Positions 25,001-36,671 of a DNA stretch of 64,000 bases are shown in pieces (the first letter of the stretch is position 1; every line of letters begins with the position of its first letter). Under the pieces are notes generated by a model, which saw nothing but the letters and a program-made list of their open reading frames with translations, was not told the origin of the DNA and searched no databases. The position numbers and the translations under genes were made by a program. Source of the DNA: Tanytarsus gracilentus (taxonomy: Eukaryota > Arthropoda > Insecta > Diptera > Chironomidae); the NCBI GenBank assembly GCA_038502055.1, contig JAXRKN010000037.1:6728501-6792500 (forward strand). Reading direction: 5' to 3'.

Positions 25001-28000
25001 TATTCTCAAAATTTTTTCTGATTTTTTTCTGCATTCTTGCATCTCTCCGCTCAGTTATTCCATCGTCTTCTCTTGTTTAGAGATTAAAATTGAGCTTTTC
25101 ATGTATCATCGCTGTAATAATCATCAACATCCGAGGAATGACAAAGATGGATGAGATTTGCTCTTTTGAGTTGATCCGCTTGCTTTGAAAGTAATCTTGT
25201 GAGTAACATATTGAGGAGAATGGCTTGTGTTGTATGTATGTATGCTTGTAAGATGGATTGAAGAGCTTTTTCGTTTTTTGATTGTCAAAATTGCGTGGAT
25301 TTCACTTAGAATTTGTTGAAGAATTTGGTGAATGAACAAAAATTATTTTTAAATAAATTAGAACATTAATTTTTGAAATCCTTTTTTAACATAAAATGAA
25401 AATAATAAAAATTTTCAACACTTAATAATTCTCTAAATAAAATCAGAAACACTAACAAGCTTGGAGCAATTTTTTTAAAGAAATTTCTCACAAATTCCTT
25501 TTGACGGTGCTCATTTCTGTCGTAAATAAGTTTCTCTCACTCTCCTCTTAATTTATTTGGCTTGTTAGGCTGCCGAGAGGGATTTTAAGCATAAGAAGCT
25601 GCACAAAGCAGAAAAAAGGAGATAATTTATAACAAAAAGTTAAAACCGCGATATTTTTTCCTTCTTTATCTTCTTTTTCCCGCGTTTCGTCTTCAAGCGA
25701 AACTCCTCCATCATGACGGCCGCAAGTGCATGGCGAAAGGCAGTCAGAAGTAGGATTATGTGTACATGGGACCCCATTAAAGATCTGCTTTTTATCACAT
25801 TTTAATCTTGACCGCGCAGAAAAAGGTTGATGTTGTTAATAAAGCATAGGAGAGAGATTTGCTGACTGGCTGCTGCTTGCACATTGTAAAAAGCCTCTAT
25901 TAATCATTATTATCGCTCATGTTCTTTCACTCTCTGCTTAAAATTAATCTTTATGAGATGTTCCCTCACTCGGTTCCCTTATCTGAGTTTAAAATCTTTT
26001 CAGTGGGTTGCAAAGAATTTATTTCTTCGTCGAATCTTTCGATTATGACTTCCTGCAAGGTTGAGATTGATTTAATTTAATTTTTTCCTTCTCTTTCGCT
26101 CATAAAAATCAAAGTTCAATCGGCACGTTTTATTGCAGACAGTTTTCACGTGGATGAAAACGCTTACATTAATTTCCCGCGAGAGAGAGCAAGCAAAAGT
26201 GTTCAATTTTTGGTGAACAGTTTCTTATGGCTTCACACATAGTTGCTGCTATCTTTGAGAGAGAGAAAAATTACTGAACCTTCTTTTTTTCTTCGACGTT
26301 TAATGTGCGAAACGCGATGAACAGAGCTCAGTTCAGAGAGCGTGTGCTCCTCATTTACAGCTCACGACGATGAGCATGGCAAAAGCAATTTTTTCGACTT
26401 CATAAAAATCACTGAATTGATTCTTTTTTCGCTTCTTTACTGGAGCGTAATTTTTCTGCTGTGATTTAGTGAAGGAATTTTTCTACAGATAAAATCACGT
26501 ATGAAGATACGACGTCTGTATCTGACGTTATGGCTCAAGTTTCAGACAAAATCTCTCCGCAGATTTTTTAGATTTGCGATCGGATTGTTTTTTACAACTC
26601 TTCCATTCAATCAACGCATGCACGATTTTTTATTCGTTATTTGTTGCATGCTTTTGTGAAAGCGCCTTCCGGAGTCGGTGTATGGATTTTTTTACATTTG
26701 GCAGCTGATAATTTTAGAGTAAAGAGTTTTGATTAAAATTTCCATTGCATGACGACATGCATCCTTGCCCTTAACAATCACTTCTTTTATTTTCAAGGAA
26801 ATGTTCTTTTGAAAATCGTGATGAAGTGTCCAAAAAATGCTTACGATAGCCATACATCGATACGCAAGGCACACACATATCAAGGGTGTCACGGTTGAGA
26901 GAGAAAATTATACACGCGGGACTTTTCTTTAAGAATACGAAAAGATTTCGGTTACTGAAAGGATTGCGCTATCAAAAACCACACACGGAACCATGAACAT
27001 GCGAGAACATTACTTGTTCCTTCTGGCTACTCATGACTCACTCGCTTTTTTTGGTAGCTTTAATTGTGTAACAAAAAAATCAGATAAAAAAATTAAAATA
27101 TCTCAAAATTTTTATTTTACCTGCTACTCAAATCTTACACAAAAAATGTTTTCTTAATTGCCGTTCAGGGCTATTAAAGCCATGTGACTTCTTATGAATA
27201 ACCACAAAACGTATGCTTTACCCCTGACGTGCTTCTGCTGCCCTATAAAAACAATATTTTTTTCTGTTGATGAAAAGAGAACGAAATAAATACAAAAAGG
27301 CAAAAGCGGTGTTGCACACACGACTGACTGGTCGCGCGTATGAATTCGTTCATTTATGAATGAGCAGAGTTTCGGTATGTTGTTCTGCTTTAATTTATCA
27401 AACAGCTCGTTTTAAGAAATTTAGCTATTTTTTGACTGACTTTAATGTTAAAAAGATAAATATCTTCATTTCTCGCAAGTCAATTCCAACTTGTAATTTT
27501 CATGGTTTATTTGGTAGACTTAAATTCAAATGCATCCAAATGAATCCGGACGCGTTCTCTATGAACGAGTTAAATTCACTTGAATTCATCATCTCGTAAC
27601 GAAATGAAAAGTTCGTTTCTTTCTCTACTGTTTTATTTTTCTCTTCTCGCTTCTTTGCTTGGCACATAAATAAGTATTTTTTTTTTCGGTCGATGCACGT
27701 CTTTTCCTCGAAATTTCAAGCTAGAGAACCTTCTTAATTCTTCTTATTGTTATTTTTTGCATATTATGTACGGGATGTTGTGAGACGCAGTCAACGGAAG
27801 AATTCATCAATCGTGCGGCGGTGCTACCCACGATAGACATTCCGGCGAGTGAGCAAGGTGTGTGTCGGAGAGAATTTTTACATTTGCATGACAATAAAAA
27901 TACTGGTTTATGCACTTGCAATGTTTTATTTAGCTTTATTTTGATTTGAGTGTCACGAGTGTCTGACGGAAGTCCAAAAAAGTAACAGTTGATGGTTGTA

Positions 28001-29660
28001 AAGAATTTATTTGCTATAAAAAATCTCAACCAAATTAAGAGCGACGTGTGACAATTCTTTCTGCCAACCTGCCGCGCCCGATTAGGAATGAATAAGAAAT
28101 TGAATTGGAAATCTCTTTTTTAATTCACCATACGACATTGTCGCATCTCGCGCGACTATTTCTTCAAGTTAAAAAAATTCTTTCCTCTTTATGGACTTTG
28201 TCGACTGCCGTATATGTTGCTGTAACAGTCGAAACGTGTATTTATCATTCCATTTTCAATATAATTCAATTTGCTCATGCTGACTTGCGTGCATGGAGAG
28301 AGAGAGAGACTCCAACTCTATTGACAATTAATGCCTCGTTTATCAAATCGACATGGGGAATATTGCCAGCGACTTAAAAAGCTGCAAAAAAGAAGAAGAA
28401 AAAATAGACATTAAACATTGGGTGTTGTATAGGCTGCCACTTGAATGGCAATTTCTACTGTCAGTCGTGTCACTATTGTTAATTTTTAAATCGATGAAAT
28501 TAGATTTAAAAAGAAGGGAAATTATGTCGAAGGGTGACTGATGCAATTTACTTTAAATTCAATTTGAAAAAATATTTTCTTTTTCTTTAAAATAATTTTC
28601 ATAGCTGTCATTAAATTTTTAATGTAACAATGACAATTAGACATTGTCACATGAGTAATATTACAAGCGACTTCAAACTCCTGAAATGGTCAAACCATGT
28701 CCTTATAAAAATCCATTCTCTTACAATGAATGCACAATTAATTAAAATAAAATAAAATTTCGATGCCATGTTAGTTGAGTAAATTGTTGAAGTTCTATTT
28801 TAAGAGTAAATCTATCATTCGAGATTTTCAGCGCTATATCAATTCCATTTGTGATTATTTGAATTGCGGCACGAGAGAGGGAGAGAAAAAAGCGCGGTGA
28901 GCTCTATGGAAAAATGTAGGAAAAAATGCGGTCGTGTAGAGCAGTTTCATGGCTATTTTCGGATGAAAATTACGAATGCCTTTTATGCTGCTTCAGTTGT
29001 AACTCCTTTTGTATATACAGAGAGCAATTGCGGCTCCTCTTTCGACAAATTACTTCGTTTACCATATTTTGCTACTGTTGAAAATGTTGTTGAATGTTTG
29101 CGTCCATGTGGTCTTGAGTAATGGTAAAAAAATAAAGAATTTTTCAGTTAAAAAAATTTTAAAATGAATTTTAATTTATTTTTTCACTTCAGACCATCAT
29201 CAAACCGTGTCCATCGCGCAAAAACCCATTTCAATAATTAAATTTACGATTCAACTGAATCCAAAGAGAATTCCGCTTTTTCATCTCTTGTCAAATGCTT
29301 GATTTCTCAGGTAGAAATGAGCAGAAATAAATTGTTGTAAAATTTTCACGAGAAATGTGCGGATCGCAATCCTCATGAGAATCATTTCATCTTTTTTGTG
29401 CCTCCGTATTTACGAGCACATAAACAGAGAGATGTCAAATGTTTGCGCATAACTCAAACGAAGTCAGAGAATGCATGAAAAAAATATTTATTTTGATCGC
29501 TATCACATACCACTCATGCGATAAGGAAGAAAGATTTCGAAAAATGTTCATCAACCGAATCAATTTAAATAAATTAAAAAAAATCACAAGTTGCAACTCA
29601 TTTGAGAATGTTTTTAATAGCTAATCATTAGTCAGAGAATTTCTTGTTATTGAAAAGTGT
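16100..29660. other. Non-coding AT-rich DNA, no gene seen
   Basis: About 13.5 kb with no supportable exon. Weak items are a TATA-like site at 23643, a 96-codon open frame at 19059-19349 with somewhat raised third-position GC, a short GA microsatellite at 28295-28309, and two related ~30-bp stretches at about 28351-28380 and 28638-28668 sharing AATATT and AGCGACTT. The slightly GC-richer patch at 25680-25790 holds only a 30-codon frame. I saw no tRNA, and no known microRNA with a supporting hairpin. Confidence 0.55.
23643..23680 (+). promoter_or_regulatory. Possible TATA-box core promoter
   Basis: TATAAAAG at 23643-23650 is followed about 30 bp later by GTCAAAC, a poor match to the arthropod initiator TCAGT. 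The next ~100 bp are somewhat GC-richer than the surroundings and lack any open frame that would mark a first coding exon. In DNA this AT-rich, TATA-like words are frequent, so this is only a weak candidate. Confidence 0.13.
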
Positions 29661-29935
29661 GTCGCGTTCGGGACTCGGTATGGAACTAAATTTTTAATTT
29701 TAATTTCTAGAAATTCTATGGTTCTATAGAAAATTTGTGAAATTCTAAGAAAGTTCAGAATTTTTAGAATTTTTCGGATTTTTGTAGAAATTTCTCAGAA
29801 AATATTCTTAGGTTTTTTGTAGAAAATTTATAGAAAATTTGTAGAAATTTATCTTGAAAATTACAGAATTTATTCATGAAAATTTAAACAATTTTTTTTC
29901 TGTAGAATTTTCTACAGAATATTTTTTCATTTTTT

Positions 29936-30440
29936 AGCGTAACCCACAAAGTGGTGTAACGCTTATATGCTCGTGATTCCGTCCGTCCGTCCGTCCGTCC
30001 GTCTGCACAAGCGAGATCTCGGTCCCTGGACCAGCTAGAGACTTCTAGTTTTCGCCAGATGGTAGCTCTTAGGGTCTATATGTGCAAGCACTGACTATTT
30101 TTTGAGTCATGACCTATGGTCGTGCCATGGACGGCCATAACGTCCATTTTTCAGAACTATGGCTTCATGTATCTCGTTGAACTCGTGATTGGACCAGAAA
30201 TCGATTGGCATTGATTCGTAACTTGACCAGGAATCGATTGACATACATGATTTTTCGAGTCGTGACCTATGGTCGTGCCACAGACAGCCAAAATGTCCAT
30301 TTTTCAGAACTATGGCTTCATGGGTATCGTTGAACTCGTGATTGGACCAGGAATCTATTGACATAGATGATTTTTGATAAATGCTAATCAAGGCCGGCCA
30401 GTAGTGCCACGGACAGCCAAAATGTCCATTTTTCAAATTT
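29936..30440. mobile_element. Nested repeat, copy 3 of the shared core family
   Basis: It begins AGCGTAACCCACAAAG, close to the start of copy 1 (AGCGTAACCCAACAAAG at 2879), immediately after the left arm of the 29.7-kb foldback element. The interior continues with a CCGT microsatellite, TGTGCAAGCACTGACTATTT, TTTTTTGAGTCATGAC, and core units with landmarks near 30141, 30294 and 30423. The spacing is irregular (153 and 129 bp). The right boundary is where the TA-flanked inverted-repeat element begins, so the end may be truncated. A 109-codon minus-strand frame (30107-30436) with internal repeats follows the units; I see no evidence that it is a gene. Confidence 0.68.
29979..30004. repeat. CCGT tetramer microsatellite
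   Basis: Six tandem CCGT units, ending in CTG, within nested copy 3. Confidence 0.95.
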
Positions 30441-30654
30441 ATAAAAATTTATACGTAACCGCAAATATGCGGCCTCAAATGAGGCTACGGAAATTCAAAA
30501 AATACAAAACTGTTAATCAAGAGTTTTGAGCTCAATATTATGCGGCCAATTTTGTAGTCAAAAAAAAATCATGCAGTGTGAAATAAGAGAAAAATCAATT
30601 TAAAATATGTTCTATCATCACCTTGATCTTTTCGGCACTGTTATAGCTTAATAA

Positions 30655-30701
30655 CCACCCGACTGAGCTATCCTAACGATAAGCGAAGCGCGATCGTTAG
30701 G
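30655..30701 (-). other. tRNA A-box-like sequence beside a 9-bp-stem hairpin
   Basis: On the minus strand, 30655-30673 reads GGATAGCTCAGTCGGGTGG, which closely resembles the 5' part and D-arm (A box) of many eukaryotic tRNAs. Next to it on the plus strand, CCTAACGAT (30672-30680) and ATCGTTAGG (30693-30701) form a perfect 9-bp stem with a 12-base loop. No convincing B box or 3' tRNA half follows on the minus strand, so this is not a tRNA gene. It could be a tRNA-derived (SINE-like) remnant within the element, or coincidence. Confidence 0.4.
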
Positions 30702-30723
30702 TTAGTGAAGGAGTGAACTGTAT

Positions 30724-30765
30724 GCGATTAACACAGGAGGGAAGGACGCGATTAACACAAGAGGG
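30724..30765. repeat. 18-bp direct repeat pair
   Basis: GCGATTAACACAGGAGGG (30724-30741) and GCGATTAACACAAGAGGG (30748-30765) differ at one position and are six bases apart. They are followed by a G-rich run, TTTGGGGGCGCCCC. They sit just beyond the hairpin inside the MITE-like element. Confidence 0.88.
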
Positions 30766-31827
30766 GTTTGGGGGCGCCCCTCCAAATGATCTATTGATTC
30801 AATAAATCAAAGTATTTATCAATCAAATCCTTGCCTATATTTCTCAAAATAATTTTTAAACTTTTCTTTTAAAATAATTTTTAAGGAAATTTCAAAAATG
30901 TTTTATAAAAATATTTAATTTCGAAATTGTAAGAAATTGAAAAAATAAAAGTTTTATTTAAAATTTAAAATAATTTTTCTTTTCGGTTTTTGTGAAAGAA
31001 AAATGTAAGTGCTATAGTGAAAAGAAAAATTATATTAAAATTTGTTTTTTGTGAAATTTAAATTAACGGCATTTATTTTAAAATTCTGTGCCTAAATTTG
31101 AGGGATATTTGCGGTTATGTATAAATTTTTATACGTATAAGACGTGCCTCATTTATGCGGCCGAAAATATGAGGTCGGGATGAAAATGTATGGATAATTT
31201 TACGGGTGAAGTTTCACAATTAAAAGGGAATTAAAATTTTTTAAATAAAAAATTAATAAAAAGTTTAAGTGAATTATTTGGAGTAATTAAGCAAAATAAA
31301 TAATAATTAAAAGTGCTTTAAATTTTAAATTGTTTAGATTTAAAAGAAAACTCATGAATTTTTGAAAATTATTTTTAAAAATAAACTAGGAGATAATTTT
31401 TTTATTTGGATTTACATAAACTACCAAAATCAGAAAAAATGTAGAAAAAAGCATCGCCACCAAAAACACAACTTTTACCAAAAATTTGCTTGTTTTTAAG
31501 TCCATGTAAAAAAATGAAAAAATATTCTGTAGAAAATTCTCAGAAAAAATTGTTTATAATTTTCAGTGGAATTAATTCTGTGAATTTTCTATGAGATAAA
31601 TTTCTCAGAATTTTCTATAGAATTTTCTAAGAAAAACCTATAGAATATTTTCTGTAGAAATTTCTACAGAAAATGCTCTGTAGAAAATTCTGTAGAAAAA
31701 AATTCTGTGAACTTTCTGTAGAATTTCTACAGAATTTTCTATAGAACCCCATAGAATTTCTGTAGAAAATTCTATAGAAATTCTACAGAAAATTCTGTAG
31801 GTTCCATGACCGACACCCGTCGCGTTC

Positions 31828-34800
31828 CCGAATATATTTTTACATTATCGTTGATAGGCTGCTGTTTAATTTACATATCGAGAAATTCTCATTTATGGTT
31901 TCTTAAAATTTGTTACCAAGTTCAAGAAAAAAAAATCTAGTCATCCTTTGCCAATGTTAAAAACTTTTAAATAACCACCTTTTCATATATTTTTATTACA
32001 TTTTAAAACCTTCACACCCCGCACGTTAAACCCAGTGTAAGACTATAAAAAGCTGTAACGTATTGCGTCAAGTGGATTTTTGATAACTCTTTAAATTATT
32101 TTTCACAGCGAGAGAGAAAATTTTAATTTTTTATTCATATTTTAAAACCCATCATCATCAGCACGTTTTGACAAATAACTCTATGGCATGTGATGTGTGT
32201 AATAACATTTTTCAAGCTGATTTAATTGAGCCAGAGCGTTTGCTTTGTCAAACAACGAATTTATTTCAATCTTTACAACTCCTTACATCGTCTCATGTGC
32301 GTGTGAGTGGGCGGATTTTTCCTCATCTTAAGCAGGCTTGTTATTATTTTGGCTTTTTGTCGTACGAATATGTTTATGATGACGATATATGAGCAATAAA
32401 TAATAAACGAAAACACACAGCTTTAATAGCTTTCGCTCTGACACATCAAAAAAGTCATTAAACGATGCGCGTCTTTTGCATTTCGAGACTTTAATGTCGA
32501 GAGAGATAAATTATTCAAAAATAAAATGAGCAAGAAAGTGGCGCTCATCAAGACCGACGTTTACTTATATTTATTCAGAAATAAATAATCAACTCGATGA
32601 TATTAAAGTCAATTTATTAATTGAAACGCGGTGAGTCAAATCCTAATTTTTAAAAATTTAAATTTTTGCAATAATCAAAACTTTTCATTTTGATGCAAAT
32701 AAAATTTATCGAATGAAGCGTGAAAAGTTTATCAATTAAGCGTGAAATAATCGCGGGAGTAAATAAATTAATAATAAATTCCGATGTTCGATGGAGGGAA
32801 AAAAACTTTTATGAATCCTCCGCGATACAGATAATAAAATTTTAATATTTAAGTTATTTACTGTCGCTGCTGCATTCGTTCGTTGGAGTTGCATTGAAAT
32901 GCGCGTGGAGATGAAAAGTTGCATGTAATTATTGAAATTTGAATGCAGATTAACAGAGCAGTAAACGCTTTACTATGGTCCGCGTTGTCCTCCGATATAA
33001 TCCCTCCGCTTGATTAATTGCATTTAATTGAATGCCATTGCTTGCTTGCGCTTCGTCCATGATGTTAGCAGTCGTTACAAAATCTACAGTGAATATTCAT
33101 TATTTTAAGATACGAAGTGCTTCGAGAAATTTACTCTCGCTTTAATTTCTCTTCCTTCCTTATGCTCCTTGGTTTGGTACAATGCGAGGACGTTTAATTA
33201 TAAATTAAAATTTATCAAATTAATAAAAATGTTAAGATCTTTTAAATTTTAAACAAATTAAAAGCAGTGAAATTATAATTATTTGACAGTCAATCGTAAA
33301 TCTTCTTCCATCGTATCGTAAAACGAGGCGTTTAATATCTTCGGACGATCCAAATCTTCATCTCATCGCTTTCATCTCAATTGTCTTTTCCTTCTCATTC
33401 ATCGTGCATAGAGTAAAAGATGAAATTAATTAGTTTGGTGCTCATGGATATTTGAGAGTAAGATTTTGCATAGCGCACAAAATTTAAATATTGAAGTTTA
33501 ATTTTTGTGAAATATACCATGAAACAATGGTAATTCCCATAAGGAGGTGAAGAAAGCATCTTCAGCGACGAAATTGAAAATGAATTATTCACCGAATATA
33601 ATGTAATGTGTGTACTAAAAGTACATCAGGAAATCCTCTTCCATATGAAAATTTAAAGAGGTGTCAGGAGGGCAAAATGTTGAGAAAATTTATGTAAAAT
33701 GCAGGAAGTTTAATTTTTCGTTAAATTTTTTATGTTGCTGCAAGAACGATGATGGGAAAAGTCAATTAGTAACTTTTACATGCTTCTCACTTCTTATAGT
33801 AGAAATAATGCGATTTTACAAACAAGATTTTAATTAAACTAATTCTATTGATAATTCAAAACTTAATGCCACTAAACAAAATGATTAATTGTTATAAACT
33901 TTTTCAATTTTCAAAAGTGATGAACTTTCAAGAACCGAAAACTGCATCTGCACTTAACTCGAACTTTTTTTCATCTTGTGAGGTGTCGTAACATCATCGT
34001 CATTAGCTGCGGTAAGATTACTCATAATTTAAGAACATCAACAGCAGTAAAATACAAAATATGGTGTATATCATGGTAATGACTGCATACATTTTGATTA
34101 TAATGAAGTGTAGCGCAAGTGTAAACTTGATATATTAAAGCTCATTAAATTCATATCGAGCTAAATTATCAAATGAGGATATTAAATTTTTCCCTTTTCG
34201 CAGAAAAATGCATTTTATGATTGAACGATAAAATTTTCATGCATCGATCTTCAGAAGAATTTCAAGGGAAGGAATTATTATTACACTCACTTTAAAACAG
34301 TTTCCCTTGCACAGCATCAGAAATTATTGGAAAGAAGCCGCTGTCAATATTCATTTTGGCGTATCGTCATTAATGATGTTATGATTGACACTTTGAGCGA
34401 ATAATAAAACCATTAAAAAATAAATTAATAAAAAAAAGTAAGAAGCGAGTACGAGAACGTGTGCGAATATATATCGAGTGCGAAACGTGTCATGAGAGGC
34501 GACAACATTCGAGTGATGATGCAAGGCGTAAAGAAGAGAAAAATAATTAAAGTGCAACAAAAAGGTGTTGCGAAAATTGCCACAAATTAATGGCTTTATG
34601 TCGCTGCCGCTTGGATTTTCAATCACTTTTAATTGTGTCGAAAAGAGAGTTTTTGCGCACTTCTTGCGGCAATTTTACTCGCTGTTTTATTATTTTTTTC
34701 TCTCTCGCGAAGGCACCATAAAGATAACAAAAATATTATCATTAAAAAGCACTGTTTAAATTCGCGTTAATGTGAAAAATGCAAAATGGTAGGCATGCAC

Positions 34801-36646
34801 GAAAAATAATTTAGACCGCAAAAATTGAATGTTCATAAATTCTCGAAAACCTCGCACTATATTTTGGTACAATCCTGTCGATGTTCGCGCTTCACAAAAC
34901 GCAACTCACTGTTTTCCAATTTTTCGATTGCAATTTGACCACAAAAATGCTAATGGCACTGGAAGTGCATTGAAAAATGGCAGCATCAACTGTTATAATA
35001 ATGACGCGACGGTGGAGCAAAGAGTGTCAAGGGAAAATTATTATAAATGAGATAAAAAAATGTAAAAATTATTTAATTTAATTTAATAATATTTGTCACC
35101 ACATTCCGAGGGAATTCAATTTATCTGTGAATGCATTTCGATTCTCTTGATAAAAATATAAACTCCACATATCAGATTCGAGGAAAAAATTAATATTTTA
35201 ATTCTTTTGCTTAATTTTTTTGATAATTTCGTTTAATTTGCATTTTATAGGCTGGAAATTTCATCCTTTCGTGTTAATTTAATTAAAATTAAAGACTAGT
35301 AAAAAATAATCCCAAAATAATTAATGCAAAAGTGAGAAGCAAAAAAAAACGGCGTGATGAGGAAGGACCGCACGACAAAGTGGCACTAACAGCGGTAACA
35401 AATTATAAATTATTGCCTCAACAACCTCAAAAGACGCTCATTTGCTTATCATTTAATTTTTTTTCGCGCAACACGGGTGAAGGGAAATTCTAGGGCATTT
35501 GCGGTTGAGGAGATTTTTAAAAATAAAATCGAACTTGAAAATGTTTCACGTTGAATTTTCTAGAAGTCCCAAATCAACAGAACGCGAGTGAGAGGAAAAT
35601 AAATGACAAAAGTTTTGTATTCCTCCGCCACATTATTTCATCCCATTTCATTCTAATTAATTATCGTGCGCTCCTGAATCATTAATTTCATTCTCTTCCA
35701 TTTTCCCTCCACACACACAAGAAGCGCGCACACGTTCCAAGCTGTGATCTAATCACATGAAGGAATTCTCATGAATGCTGTCTCGATACAAAATTCTTCT
35801 TTCTCCTTCGCTTTTTAATTAATTAAAGATCAGATCGCGATGATAGGATGCGCAAAATGCCATTAAGCAAAAAGTTTTTAATTTGCTAAACCATTAAAAT
35901 AAATATTTATATTTTTTACGAAGTAACGAAAAAAAATTGTTTTAGATCCCTGAAGATGGTAAAGATATTAATGGTTAACGTGTGGCATTAGCGTCATTCA
36001 CTGCTTGTAAAAATCATGAAGATGGTTCTTCGCGATATAATCGGCAAACGCTAAAGACTTTGATAAACATTTATTTTGCGGCGACGAGAGAAAAAGTCGC
36101 TCAAATGAATTTTATTTTCATGGGAATTGGTATGTGGGTGCGACAATTGCTGTCGATTGATTTTTAAATTAAACAGATTACTAATGAAATTTCTACATCC
36201 AGTGGATTGAGACATTTGGAATTTTTTTTGTGAAATCTCATTAGCACTTAGAGAAAATTGTAATTTAACAAGAATATTCAAAACGATAATCGAGTAAAAT
36301 CCTAAAAGTTAGGTGTTAATATGCGAGTCATAATTTATCTCCATCACCATGACAATACTCATTTAAATCCATTTCAGATGCGAAACAGTGAATTTTTTCT
36401 TTTATTTTTGTACTTTAATTGAATTAAAGCTCGTAATGGTTCAATTACAGTTCAAGCAAGAAGCAGCATCCAAACGAAACGGAGAGAGAGCTATAAACAT
36501 CAATTTTGCTTAAAAACTTACTTTAATAGCAGCAAAAAATGTGTATATTGAAGCTTTACTACGAGTGAAAGAGAGAGAAAAAAATTCATTTTCATGGCAT
36601 ACGCGTGGCTTAAGCCATACATAAAAAACTTTAACAGACAACGACA
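31828..36646. other. Non-coding AT-rich DNA, no gene seen
   Basis: About 4.8 kb with only short chance frames (up to 91 codons, no domain). A 15-base identity to the start of the miR-263 family occurs at about 34952, but no supporting hairpin surrounds it. No repeats shared with other parts of the window were seen. Confidence 0.55.
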
Positions 36647-36671
36647 CAAGGATGTACAAAAAAAAATTGTT

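Larger units (their letters stand above)
30442..31131. mobile_element. MITE-like element with TA flanks
   Basis: A 690-bp segment bounded by an inverted repeat that matches at 27 of 28 positions (30441-30468 against 31105-31132) and starts TAAAAATTTATACGTAACCG. Beyond that the match weakens but continues through CCTCAAAT and AGGC for roughly 50 bp. Each end abuts TA (30440-30441 and 31132-31133), consistent with a TA target duplication as in Tc1/mariner-type MITEs; because the ends are AT-rich, this duplication is weak evidence. The interior has a tRNA A-box-like stretch, a 9-bp-stem hairpin and an 18-bp direct repeat (annotated separately). No transposase frame is present. Confidence 0.62.
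29670..31818. mobile_element. Foldback-like element with TCTGTAGAA-rich inverted arms
   Basis: A 2149-bp element flanked by perfect 9-bp direct repeats GTCGCGTTC (29661-29669 and 31819-31827). The ends are imperfect inverted repeats: GGGACTCGGTATGGAAC on the left and, inward from the right, GGGTGTCGGTCATGGAAC. The arms (about 29670-29935 and 31510-31818) consist of many short, mutually complementary motifs such as TCTGTAGAA, TTCTACAGA and TTCTATAGAA, and match each other in inverted order with moderate divergence. The arms are more diverged than those of the 13.3- and 51.3-kb elements, suggesting an older insertion. The interior carries nested copy 3 of the core family (29936-30440) and a MITE-like element (30442-31131). 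Nine-bp duplications and repetitive inverted arms fit Foldback or Mutator-type elements; no transposase is present. Confidence 0.85.

Noticed and set aside
25690..25790. GC-richer patch with a 30-codon frame starting MTAASAWRKAV
   Set aside because: Too short and without convincing splice sites or a homologous family.
30107..30436. 109-codon minus-strand frame with internal repeats
   Set aside because: It mirrors the core repeat units of nested copy 3. The frame stays open because the unit length is near a multiple of three; it ends at the repeat boundary and has no known domain.
34952..34974. 15-base identity to the start of miR-263 (AATGGCACTGGAAG)
   Set aside because: The bases on either side do not form a precursor hairpin and the match ends after the first ~15 bases, so I treat it as chance.
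36438..36449. GGTTCAATTAC, resembling a tRNA B box
   Set aside because: No A box, acceptor stem or anticodon arm lies at the proper distance on the plus strand.
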